Assembly: GCF_000379025.1 (NCBI RefSeq)
Contig: NZ_KB900619.1
Span: forward strand, 185,371 to 249,370
Origin: Orenia marismortui DSM 5156
GTDB taxonomy: Bacteria; Bacillota; Halanaerobiia; Halobacteroidales; Halobacteroidaceae
DNA length: 64,000 nucleotides
Direction of reading: 5' to 3'
The notes under the pieces are model-generated. The model was given only the letters and a program-made list of their open reading frames with translations, ran no database searches and was not told the DNA's origin. Shown here in pieces: positions 1 to 8,115 of this stretch; the stretch's first letter is position 1, and every line of letters begins with the position of its first letter. The position numbers were made by a program, and so were the translations under genes.

Positions 1-1216
1 GTAAATCAGCAGCAACAGGATCAGTTAATTTCCATTCAAAGTATTCATCAGTTTGTCTATATCTATTTATTAACCAATCACTTTCGTTCATTTCTTTGCC
101 ACTTAAATATGCCATTTTATAATAATTTAACGAATTAGCTGTCTGCTCATTTAATGTTCCAGTAGGTTCTAAATTTGCACTTGCTTGAAAATCTGCTATA
201 TATGAAGAGGCATCATTAGAATTAGCCATTTGCCAATATGTTTCTAATGATTGTTGACCTATTAAATCTTCTTGAGTATCAAACCATGTAAAAGGATTAT
301 ACCATTTAGATTCTTCATTCCAATGCCCAGTCGGATCAATATATCTGAGAGGATTTGCTAATACATAAATATACACATTCTGACTCTGCGGATCATCCAG
401 CTCACCCTTATACGTATCCTCTCTAGTAAACCTACCAATCTCAGGGTCATAGTATCTTGCTCCGTAAAAATACAAACCTATCGATACAACTTGCTTCTGT
501 CCTGTATACTTATAGTTTTCACCACTATCATTCTTTACCTCAATCTGATTCGGTCTCGCTAAATCTCCACCAAAGGGCAGATAATCTTGATCCATGATAA
601 CTTTGCCATTAGCATTAGTCATCAATCTTGTGGAACCTAGGTTATCTTGGTGGAAGTATGTTATATCAGTGCTAACTCCGACGATCCCGTTAACCTTGGC
701 ATATTGCTTGTTTAGTGCGAAGATATATGAGGTATAGTCTCCACTTTCATCTTCAAAGATCACATTGCCACTGACACTATAGACGAAGTTAGTCTCCTTA
801 ACACTCCCATCATGAGTGTGTTCTATAGTTTTTATTCGCTTATCATCAGCATCATAGCTAAACTCTGCGATTAACTCTTCATTCTTGTAGACTTTAGCTA
901 ATCTACCTTGTAGATTATACTTGTATTCCCAGTACTCTACACCATCACCACTTATTTCAGTGAAGTTTACTATTTCACCTTCTATACTATATTTATTCCC
1001 TTTTTTGATTAGATTTCCTGCAGGGTCATAGACATAGGCATACTTATTCTTACTATCTATACTATAGGATTTCAAGCGATTTGTACCTTTGTAATAATTA
1101 TAGACTGTATTCTCTACTCCTGCTGGATCGATTATCTTCTTACTGATTCGATTGCCGACACTATCATAATCATAGACTATGTTAACCTTGGTCTCGCGGC
1201 GATAGACCTTGACCAT
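1..1216 (-). CDS. RHS/YD-repeat protein, C-terminal part (open at window edge)
   Basis: The minus strand is open for about 405 codons from an ATG at 1216 to the window edge. YD-type repeats (for example YDYDSVGNRI) lead into the RHS-associated core, with GLYFYGARYYDPEIGRFTRED and then the DPTGH end motif near residue 310. RHS proteins are large secreted or surface shells whose variable C-terminal tip after the core often acts as a toxin or effector. After DPTGH the codons become markedly more AT-rich, and a PG_binding_1-like stretch (ANLEPTGTLNEQT) is visible, so the tip may bind cell wall. The ATG has no clear ribosome-binding site and lies about 30 bp past the terminator of the preceding operon. 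The frame stays open upstream to about 1279, so this is probably a 5'-truncated fragment or an orphan RHS cassette. Confidence 0.75.
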   Translation of the reverse strand, partial: MVKVYRRETKVNIVYDYDSVGNRISKKIIDPAGVENTVYNYYKGTNRLKSYSIDSKNKYAYVYDPAGNLIKKGNKYSIEGEIVNFTEISGDGVEYWEYKYNLQGRLAKVYKNEELIAEFSYDADDKRIKTIEHTHDGSVKETNFVYSVSGNVIFEDESGDYTSYIFALNKQYAKVNGIVGVSTDITYFHQDNLGSTRLMTNANGKVIMDQDYLPFGGDLARPNQIEVKNDSGENYKYTGQKQVVSIGLYFYGARYYDPEIGRFTREDTYKGELDDPQSQNVYIYVLANPLRYIDPTGHWNEESKWYNPFTWFDTQEDLIGQQSLETYWQMANSNDASSYIADFQASANLEPTGTLNEQTANSLNYYKMAYLSGKEMNESDWLINRYRQTDEYFEWKLTDPVAADL

Positions 1217-1245
1217 AGCTTTTAGATATTGTATTTTTATACAAA

Positions 1246-1285
1246 AAATAAAAAAATCCCCAGCTATTTCAACCAGGGAATCTTA
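1246..1285 (-). terminator. Intrinsic terminator of the gsp operon
   Basis: On the minus strand a 9-bp stem (UCCCUGGUU with AGCUGGGGA, including wobble pairs) with a five-base loop is followed by seven U, an A and six U. It starts just after the secretin stop codon, so it ends the eleven-gene secretion operon. Confidence 0.85.
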
Positions 1286-1291
1286 ACTATT

Positions 1292-3085
1292 TTATTCCAC
1301 ACTATCCATCTCTTTATCTACTTTATCTAACATTTCTTGCTTATATCCCTCTACATCTAAATTCTCTTCATCTAAAACATGGGGAGTAATATAAATAACC
1401 ATCTCAGTCTCTTGATAATCTATAGACTCATCTCTAAATAGCCTTCCCAGTAAGGGAATACTACCCAAAATAGGTACTCTAGATTCAGTCTTTATACCTT
1501 CATTTCTAATCAATCCACCTAAGACAATCGTCTCTCCACTTTTAACTCTGACAGTAGTTGAGATATCCCTACGGTTAATATTTGGTGGTCCTTCTTCACT
1601 GGTTCTAGTACTAGGGTTACTGACAGTTGGCTTTAATTTTAAAGTAATCTCTTCAGAACTACTAACCCAAGGAGTAACTTCTAAGGTAACTCCTGTATTA
1701 ATACTCTCATACTCTACAGTCTCTTCATCATTATCATTATCTCTACGAACTACTTCATAATACTGAACAGTCTCTACATTAATCTTAGCCTCTTGTCCAT
1801 TCAAAGTAGTAATATTAGGCTTAGCCTTTACTGTAACCTGACCTTGTTTGACAAGAGATTGTAAGGTTAAATTAAAATCCTCAGGCAAGGTTAAAATAGA
1901 TTTATAATTTAATAACCCATTCACACTATCCAATAAGGTTGTCCCATCCTTATCCTCATAATTAATCCCTAATTCAGCCCTAGGGCTTTTACCTGCGGTA
2001 TGAGATATATCTATAATCAAGGCTTCAACTACAATTTGAGGAATCTTCTTGTCGATTTTAGCCATATAGTCCTTTAGTTTAAGAAGATCTCTTTCTGTTC
2101 CTGTAGCCATAATAGCATTCTGTTCCTTTAAAACTTTGATATTAGAACCAGAAAAATTATTTGTCAATAGCTTAGGTACCTGTTCAGCTTCTAAGTATTG
2201 TAAAGGAATTAACTCAGTAGTAGTTAACAAAGACGCAGCTGGACTATTAATATTCTTGTCTCCAATCAAATAAATTCCATCTATCTTACGATAAGTACAG
2301 CGAGTTCCAGATAGTATAAGTTCAATCGCATCTTCTATTGGAATTTCATCTAACTTTAAATCAACCCTTTGTCGTACTCCATCAAATAAAACCATATTAA
2401 TCTTACCTAATTTAGCGATAGTTCTCAATACTTCTGCCATATCTGCCTGTTCTACATTAATAGATACTTTTCCATCAAAGACTGATATAGCCATATTGGT
2501 TTTTTTATTTCTACCATCAAGCTTAAAGACCCTATAAACACCATTATCTTCAGTTATAGAAAATCCATTTACCTCTAAAAAATTCCTTAATCCATGTTTT
2601 AGAGGAACCTTATCTAAATCTATTGAAAATTTTCCTCTTACAGAGTCCTCCATAATTATATTTATTCCTGCTTCTTCTCCAATTTTATTTAGAATACTCT
2701 TAATATCCCGCTCCACTACATGGAGGGTTAATAGTTTATCAACAACCTTAACTACCATAGACTTGCTAAAAGAATTTTTACTAACTAAAAAAGTATTCTC
2801 TTTAATCTTTTCAAATTTATATCCATAGGCAACTGTTAGTATATTTAGAGCATCTTCTAAATTTACATTATTTAAATTTAAAGTAACCTTTCCTTTGACA
2901 GTATTATCAGGAACCATATTAATCCCACTCTGCTCTGTCAACATCACTAGAACATCCTCAATATCAGCCTGTCTAACAGTTAAAGTAACTAATTTATCCT
3001 CAGCATTTATTGCCAAGGAAGTAAAAATCAAAAATAAGACCACAATAAACTGAATCTTAACTGCTCTCTCTCTAGCTCTACTCAT
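1292..3085 (-). CDS. gspD: Type II secretion system secretin GspD
   Basis: Outer-membrane secretin that forms the exit channel of the type II secretion system. An N-terminal hydrophobic export segment (about residues 10-28) is followed by repeated STN/N-type domains (about 33-260), a secretin N domain with the repeated-motif region near 290-350, and the C-terminal secretin domain (about 390-575) with the typical VPILGSIPLLGRLF signature. At about 597 residues it is near normal length. A GTG three codons upstream is possible, but the ATG at 3085 is preceded by GAAGGTG at good spacing and overlaps the end of gspM by 8 bp. It is the last gene of the operon and needs an outer membrane to make sense. 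Confidence 0.93.
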   Translation of the reverse strand: MSRARERAVKIQFIVVLFLIFTSLAINAEDKLVTLTVRQADIEDVLVMLTEQSGINMVPDNTVKGKVTLNLNNVNLEDALNILTVAYGYKFEKIKENTFLVSKNSFSKSMVVKVVDKLLTLHVVERDIKSILNKIGEEAGINIIMEDSVRGKFSIDLDKVPLKHGLRNFLEVNGFSITEDNGVYRVFKLDGRNKKTNMAISVFDGKVSINVEQADMAEVLRTIAKLGKINMVLFDGVRQRVDLKLDEIPIEDAIELILSGTRCTYRKIDGIYLIGDKNINSPAASLLTTTELIPLQYLEAEQVPKLLTNNFSGSNIKVLKEQNAIMATGTERDLLKLKDYMAKIDKKIPQIVVEALIIDISHTAGKSPRAELGINYEDKDGTTLLDSVNGLLNYKSILTLPEDFNLTLQSLVKQGQVTVKAKPNITTLNGQEAKINVETVQYYEVVRRDNDNDEETVEYESINTGVTLEVTPWVSSSEEITLKLKPTVSNPSTRTSEEGPPNINRRDISTTVRVKSGETIVLGGLIRNEGIKTESRVPILGSIPLLGRLFRDESIDYQETEMVIYITPHVLDEENLDVEGYKQEMLDKVDKEMDSVE

Positions 3086-3683
3086 TAATTTCACCTTCTC
3101 TATTAATCGCTTTAATTGTCAATTCAATTGACAATTGACTCTCCCTTGAATCAGCATTTATATCTAAATAATCTACCGCTAACAACTTCTCATTCTCTGT
3201 TAATTTTGATAAAAACAAAATCAAATTTTTTAAGCTTCCTTCTAACTTTAGCTTATAATTAATCATAGATAATTCCTTAATAATAGCTTTTTCCTGTGGA
3301 CTAAGATCACTATAAGATAAATCATACTTAGTCAAATCCTCTAGATTTACACTCTTATCCTTAATCTTAAGGCTACTCTCTTTTAAGTATTGATCTATAA
3401 TTTTTAATACTTGCAATTTAATCTTAGCTTTTTGACCATGAAAGTAGGTTTTATTTAAAGCAGCTAATTCACCCTTAATTGATTTCAACTTATTATTGTA
3501 CTTCTCAGCATCCCTTAAGATAAACCTTCCTTTTTTTAGCTTATTCTCTGCCAAACTCAACTTAGTATCAATACTTTGATAATCATTCCAAATTGGAATC
3601 AAAATCCACTTTAATAATGATCCTCCTCCAATTATGATCAATGCTATAATCAGCATCCTTCTTTCTCTCTTATTTAATTGCAT
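3078..3683 (-). CDS. GspM/PilO-like assembly platform protein
   Basis: A 201-residue bitopic protein with a short cytoplasmic N terminus, one membrane helix (about 8-28), a coiled coil (about 38-80) and a ferredoxin-like periplasmic domain. This is the architecture of GspM and PilO, which bind GspL/PilN and help couple the ATPase to the pseudopilus. Sequence identity to the family is not obvious by eye, so the call rests on architecture and on its place between the GspL-like gene and the secretin. The start overlaps the end of the GspL-like gene by 14 bp, and GGTGAT serves as ribosome-binding site inside the upstream gene. Confidence 0.7.
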   Translation of the reverse strand: MQLNKRERRMLIIALIIIGGGSLLKWILIPIWNDYQSIDTKLSLAENKLKKGRFILRDAEKYNNKLKSIKGELAALNKTYFHGQKAKIKLQVLKIIDQYLKESSLKIKDKSVNLEDLTKYDLSYSDLSPQEKAIIKELSMINYKLKLEGSLKNLILFLSKLTENEKLLAVDYLDINADSRESQLSIELTIKAINREGEINE

Positions 3684-4962
3684 CTGCTAAATCACCTGCA
3701 ATTCTAAATTCTTCTCTATCCTCTTTACTCACAATACTTCCTTCAAAGTGTAAGTTCTTAAAATAATCTGATTCTTCTAATAAACTCATAACTTTGGTAG
3801 CAGAGGTGGCTTCTCCAGCTAATAGAACTAATTTTTCTTCTTTAAAAATAACTTTATCAACCTTTACATCTTCAGATAATATTAAACTCAACTCTTTTAA
3901 CCAAGGTAGATAGCTATAATTTCTTCTAAGCTGCCCTTTTAAAAGCTTAACTTTCTTTTTATTAACCTGATAATCGATTTTAACCTGCTGAACCTTCTCT
4001 ACTAAAGGACTAATCTGCTTATTACTTACTTCAAAATTATTCAGTTTATTAATCTTAAGCTGCCATGCTAAAAATAAGCTTATCCCATTAACTAATAAGA
4101 CTAAAATAATTAAATAAAATAACCTACTATAATCTTTCTTCTGCTTTTCTTTCTGTTTTAAAGAAATTTGGCTTAAAATATCCACTCCATCAAAGTTCTT
4201 CTCCACCACTCTTATCTTCTTCCAAAATAGATTCTTTTCTCTTATTTCTTCAAAACTGTTTAAAGTTACTGCCTTCTTAGCATCAATCTTCTCCCCATTC
4301 AAAAACAACTTTGGATCATCTTCTAAATTATATTTCTGCTTTAAATAGATAACAGTATCAGCAGTCTCTTCTGCCAAATCCTCAATATTTTGGCTACTTC
4401 TAATGTAGATGTCATTTTGATTATAGAAAGTATAATGTATGTAATTTGGGCTTAAATCAATGTATAATTGATTCTTTAAATCAATCTTATCTGTTTGATA
4501 TAGATAATAAAAGACCAAACTTGAGGGAATAATACTATCAATTATTAATCCTAAATTAGAAGAAAGTTCATAGACCATATTAATATAATCTTTAGTAACT
4601 GTGAATACCAAAACAAGCAATTTATCCTTCTTATCCAAAATCTGATAACTATAATATAAATCTTCTATTCTATAAGGAAGCTTTCTTAAGACCTGTAACT
4701 TTATAATGTCTTTTAATTTATCTTTAGCAGTAAGCGGTAATTCTAGCCTACGAATAAATAACTTAGTGGCTGGTACAATTAAAGATATCTTTTTAATCTT
4801 ATATCGGGCTTGGTCTAAATAATCTTTTAAATCGATATCTTTAAGCTCCTCTTCAAACTTAAAACTATCTTGGTACAGAATATTATTTTTGTCAAGTTGA
4901 ACTAACCTTATATAATTATCATCAACTTCTAAATAACTTCTCTGCTTAGTAAATAGATCCAT
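3670..4962 (-). CDS. GspL/PilM-like platform protein
   Basis: A 430-residue protein with an actin-like cytoplasmic half (PilM/GspL fold, about 1-265), a membrane helix (about 280-300) and a periplasmic coiled coil plus small domain (about 305-430). This is a PilM-PilN-type fusion as found in GspL, which recruits the GspE ATPase to the inner-membrane platform. The fold is inferred from segments such as KISLIVPATKLFIRRLELP, which resemble PilM. An in-frame GTG lies three codons upstream, but AGAAAGGTG is spaced correctly for the ATG at 4962. The gene overlaps gspM. Confidence 0.75.
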   Translation of the reverse strand: MDLFTKQRSYLEVDDNYIRLVQLDKNNILYQDSFKFEEELKDIDLKDYLDQARYKIKKISLIVPATKLFIRRLELPLTAKDKLKDIIKLQVLRKLPYRIEDLYYSYQILDKKDKLLVLVFTVTKDYINMVYELSSNLGLIIDSIIPSSLVFYYLYQTDKIDLKNQLYIDLSPNYIHYTFYNQNDIYIRSSQNIEDLAEETADTVIYLKQKYNLEDDPKLFLNGEKIDAKKAVTLNSFEEIREKNLFWKKIRVVEKNFDGVDILSQISLKQKEKQKKDYSRLFYLIILVLLVNGISLFLAWQLKINKLNNFEVSNKQISPLVEKVQQVKIDYQVNKKKVKLLKGQLRRNYSYLPWLKELSLILSEDVKVDKVIFKEEKLVLLAGEATSATKVMSLLEESDYFKNLHFEGSIVSKEDREEFRIAGDLADAIK

Positions 4963-4980
4963 TTTTAACACCTTTCTCAG

Positions 4981-5535
4981 TTAATATTCTTGTCCCAAAT
5001 AAATCTCCACTATCAATGGAGCAAAATTAACCTTCTCTAATTCAACTTCCAATTTCACAGCTATAGGTAATCTCTCCTCTTCCTGATAAGACCAGCTATC
5101 CTTCCAAAACTGATCCTTAGCATCATAAAAGTTAAACTCTACTCTCTTGAGATTTAAAGTTTTAAAAAACTCTATCTCTTCTATAACTTCATCAGTTTCT
5201 AGATTTTTTAGCTTTCTAACTAAAGAATTATTATTCGAATCATAAAAATAAGCAAATTCTTTTAAAGAGCCATCCTCCAAAAGAATACCTGATATACTTT
5301 GATAACTCCCTTGCAGCTTATTCTTCTGATAAAGTGATGATATAAACAGCTTATGAATATCCCTTCTTAGAAAAGAAGCTGCTACTCTCCATTCTTGTTC
5401 ATATTTATTATTAGTATCACTTCTTTCCCATGTTGAAAAACCTAAATCTAAAGAAGTAAAAACACTTCCCAAAATAATTCCTGTTATTGTGATAGCAATT
5501 AAAATCTCAATTAAAGTAAAACCTTCTTCCTTCAT
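4981..5535 (-). CDS. Minor pseudopilin GspJ-like
   Basis: A 184-residue prepilin-like protein. The short leader MKEEG is followed at once by FTLIEILIAITITG, the class III signal with Gly at -1 and Glu at +5 that a prepilin peptidase cleaves and methylates. The hydrophobic N-terminal helix is followed by a globular domain. Size and order after the GspI-like gene suggest GspJ, part of the pseudopilus tip complex with GspI and GspK. No prepilin peptidase gene is present in this window, so it must be encoded elsewhere. Confidence 0.8.
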   Translation of the reverse strand: MKEEGFTLIEILIAITITGIILGSVFTSLDLGFSTWERSDTNNKYEQEWRVAASFLRRDIHKLFISSLYQKNKLQGSYQSISGILLEDGSLKEFAYFYDSNNNSLVRKLKNLETDEVIEEIEFFKTLNLKRVEFNFYDAKDQFWKDSWSYQEEERLPIAVKLEVELEKVNFAPLIVEIYLGQEY

Positions 5536-5545
5536 CCAATCTCCC

Positions 5546-5902
5546 CTAATCTTCTCCTAGGATGTATCTAGTTAATGAATAAGATTTACTTTTATCATCT
5601 TCTTGCCACTGAACCCTTAAAATTAATTTCTTTAGCTTCTGAGTAATAATTTTCTCTTCTGTTGACCACCTATAATTTAAACTTTGATATTGAAAAGTAC
5701 CATGATTATTTAAATCGATTCCAAGAGCTACCTCTTTTAACTTATTCTCTGCCCAACTAGAAACATAGGTATAATTCTTATTAGTCTCTAAACCATCATT
5801 AACCTCCATAAATCCTTGAATCAAAATACTGAAGCCAACTCCCAAAATTACCATCGCTATTAATACTTCTATTAAAGTAAAGCCTTCTTTATAATCATTC
5901 AC
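5546..5902 (-). CDS. Minor pseudopilin GspI-like
   Basis: A 118-residue prepilin-like protein with leader MNDYKEG and the methylation motif FTLIEVLIAMVILGVG. Small size, the conserved start of the mature helix and operon order support GspI, which nucleates the pseudopilus tip. The start codon is GTG, with GGGGAG seven bases upstream. A paralogous minor pseudopilin class cannot be excluded, because these proteins diverge quickly after the first 30 residues. Confidence 0.8.
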   Translation of the reverse strand: MNDYKEGFTLIEVLIAMVILGVGFSILIQGFMEVNDGLETNKNYTYVSSWAENKLKEVALGIDLNNHGTFQYQSLNYRWSTEEKIITQKLKKLILRVQWQEDDKSKSYSLTRYILGED

Positions 5903-5906
5903 TATT

Positions 5907-6359
5907 TTACTCCCCTACTTCAGTTCTTCCTGTAACTTTATCAATAACTAACTCAAACTCTTTATCATTATTCATCACAAAGTTTAAACTAGCTCCAGAA
6001 CTCGTCCCATTTGGAAAGAAGCGGATCGTTTTTCCTTCACTGCTATCTTCTTTTTTATTATTTACAGTAATTCTTTTAATAGCTTTATTAAATTTAATTT
6101 TCTCTCCATTATCTCCTTGATAGATCAAAGTATCATCAACAACTAAGATACTTTGCTTACTATTGCTAGTTATAGCTTTATTTCTTATCTTAGCAAATAA
6201 ATTAATAACTTTACGTTCTGTTGTCTTACCAGTAACTGAATCAAATAAGATATCAAAGGCCGGTAAAACTATTCCAATTATTAAAGTAATTAAAACTATA
6301 CTAATTAATACCTCTAATAAGGTAAACCCCTTCTCCTTACCAGTTAGTAATATCTTCAT
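5907..6359 (-). CDS. Minor pseudopilin GspH-like
   Basis: A 150-residue pseudopilin with leader MKILLTGKEKG and the motif FTLLEVLISIVLITLI. The reading frame is open 32 codons further upstream into gspG, but that extension has no prepilin character. The ATG at 6359 is preceded by GGAG and overlaps gspG by 23 bp, which suggests translational coupling. The C-terminal half is Ser/Thr/Asn-rich and fits the beta-rich GspH domain. It belongs to the pseudopilus of the secretion operon. Confidence 0.78.
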   Translation of the reverse strand: MKILLTGKEKGFTLLEVLISIVLITLIIGIVLPAFDILFDSVTGKTTERKVINLFAKIRNKAITSNSKQSILVVDDTLIYQGDNGEKIKFNKAIKRITVNNKKEDSSEGKTIRFFPNGTSSGASLNFVMNNDKEFELVIDKVTGRTEVGE

Positions 6360-6759
6360 TCTCTCCAGTTCCACCTTCTTTATTATCAGCTCCATAGGAC
6401 CATAAATCATACTTGTGACTATTGTTTTTACCTGGAAAGCGGTAATTATATTCATTCCCCCATGGATCTAAAGGAATCTTATCTACATATGGTCCAGCCC
6501 AACTATCAGAAGATCCTGGATCTTCAGCTAAAACCTTAAGTCCTTCTGTTGTTGTAGGATATTTACCATTATCAATTCTATAATTATCTAACGCCAATTT
6601 AAATACATCAATTTGGTTATATGCAGATGTCTGCTTTGCTTGTGAAACACGATTAAATAAGTTTGGTCCTACCATTGTAGCCAAAAAACCAATGATAACT
6701 ATTACAATTATCATCTCAATTAATGTAAAACCATCCTCTTTATTTAAAGTTCTGAACAT
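6337..6759 (-). CDS. gspG: Major pseudopilin GspG
   Basis: The 140-residue major subunit of the type II secretion pseudopilus. It shows leader MFRTLNKEDG, the methylation helix FTLIEMIIVIVIIG, then the GspG signature (NGKYPTTTEGL, the Pro-Leu-Asp-Pro-Trp-Gly turn and a C-terminal acidic calcium-loop-like segment ending in DITNW). AGGAGG lies upstream at good spacing. The gene follows gspF but is separated from it by a 91-bp array of thirteen heptamers, so the stoichiometry of this most abundant subunit could be affected by that spacer. Confidence 0.95.
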   Translation of the reverse strand: MFRTLNKEDGFTLIEMIIVIVIIGFLATMVGPNLFNRVSQAKQTSAYNQIDVFKLALDNYRIDNGKYPTTTEGLKVLAEDPGSSDSWAGPYVDKIPLDPWGNEYNYRFPGKNNSHKYDLWSYGADNKEGGTGENEDITNW

Positions 6760-6793
6760 CTTATCTACCTCCTTATTAATAACTATTATCGCT

Positions 6794-6884
6794 CACTTGT
6801 CACTTGTCACTTGTCACTTGTCACTTGTCACTTGTCACTTGTCACTTGTCACTTGTCACTTGTCACTTGTCACTTGTCACTTGT
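6794..6884. repeat. Thirteen perfect copies of heptamer CACTTGT
   Basis: Thirteen consecutive, identical 7-bp units fill the gap between gspF and gspG, 9 bp from the gspF stop and 34 bp from the gspG ribosome-binding region. Seven is not a multiple of three, so both translated shadows on the plus strand are artefacts. Such short tandemly repeated heptamers expand and contract by slippage. Confidence 0.97.
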
Positions 6885-6892
6885 CACCTTTT

Positions 6893-8098
6893 TTACAATG
6901 AAAGATTACTAATGCCTAAGATCGGCAACAATATAGAAATTATAATAAAACCTATCATCAATCCCATAAATAAAATCAATAATGGTTCAAAAGCTTTCAT
7001 AAATTTCTCTAAGTTCTTCTTGCTATCTCTTTCAAAATTTTTAGCTACCTCTAATAGCATAGCTCCCAATCTTCCTGTCTTCTCTCCCACACCTATCATA
7101 TAGATTAAAATCTCAGGGAATATCTCTCTTTTGTTTAAAGCTTCTGATAGAGTTCTTCCCTTCTTCACTTCCAAAGAAGCCTCTTCTAATGCTTGCCTTA
7201 GAATAATATTATTACTAATATGCTGGCTAAGCTGCAAAGCTTTTAATAAAGGAACCCCACTTTCTAACATAGTTCCTATACTTCTACTTATCTTGGCTAC
7301 TGATATCCCAACTATTAAATTACTTACTATAGGTAGGCTTAATATATATCCATCTACTTTTACTTTACCTTCTTTACTCTTATAATATTTCCAGCTAACT
7401 ATAGCTATAGTAATTAAAGCTAGCACAATTACTATCCAATAGTTACTAAGAAATTGGCTAATCTTTAATAATATCTCAGTTGTAAAAGGTAAGGTTTGCC
7501 CATAGTTATCATAAATAACTAAAAATTTCGGCAAAACATAAGTTATCATTACTATAATAGCTAAAATAGCTACTATCGATAATATGGCTGGATAAATCAA
7601 ACAAGAGATAACAAAGGATTTTAGTTGAGCATCATCTTCTAAATCTTTGGCTAATCTCTGACAAGCAGAATCCAAAAATCCACCTTCCTCCCCCGCCTTA
7701 ATAATATTAATATAACTGGAAGAGAAATAATTGGGGTAATTAGCTAAAGATTCTGCAAAATTCTTTCCGCTTTTTATGGAATCATAAATATTTTTAATAA
7801 TATTTTTTAATTCACTAGGCTTTAATAAGCGATGAACTATCTCTAAAGCTTCTCCTAATTGAATACCTGCCTTTAATAAATTAGCTAATTGATGAGTAAA
7901 TAAGATTAGATTTTCTTCTCTTTTAGTAAAAATAAATTTCTTTTTTCTCTGTTTATCCTTCTCTTCTGTCAAATTAAAAGGAGATAAACTCTGAGCTTCT
8001 ATCTTTTCCAAAGCCTCATCTTGACTTTTAGCTTCAATACTTCCTGTTATTGTATCACCTGTATCAGGGTTGATGGCTTCATAAGCAAATTTAGCCAC
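6893..8098 (-). CDS. gspF: Type II secretion inner-membrane platform protein GspF
   Basis: A polytopic platform protein of about 401 residues with two T2SSF domains (about 65-190 and 265-390) and three membrane segments (near 165, 215 and 370-395). It starts with the family-typical AKFAYEAINPDTG. The frame can be extended six codons to an ATG, but that ATG lies upstream of the perfect AGGAGG that serves the GTG at 8098, so the GTG start is preferred. It lies 17 bp behind gspE, its ATPase partner. Confidence 0.93.
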   Translation of the reverse strand: MAKFAYEAINPDTGDTITGSIEAKSQDEALEKIEAQSLSPFNLTEEKDKQRKKKFIFTKREENLILFTHQLANLLKAGIQLGEALEIVHRLLKPSELKNIIKNIYDSIKSGKNFAESLANYPNYFSSSYINIIKAGEEGGFLDSACQRLAKDLEDDAQLKSFVISCLIYPAILSIVAILAIIVMITYVLPKFLVIYDNYGQTLPFTTEILLKISQFLSNYWIVIVLALITIAIVSWKYYKSKEGKVKVDGYILSLPIVSNLIVGISVAKISRSIGTMLESGVPLLKALQLSQHISNNIILRQALEEASLEVKKGRTLSEALNKREIFPEILIYMIGVGEKTGRLGAMLLEVAKNFERDSKKNLEKFMKAFEPLLILFMGLMIGFIIISILLPILGISNLSL

Positions 8099-8115
8099 CT
8101 TTATTCCTCCTATCA

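Noticed and set aside
6794..6884. CRISPR-like array
   Set aside because: Units are 7 bp and contiguous with no spacers; the same holds for 19351-19462.
6692..7103. Plus-strand frames encoding repeated LSLVTCH peptides
   Set aside because: They are translations of the CACTTGT heptamer array and lie antisense to gspF and gspG.
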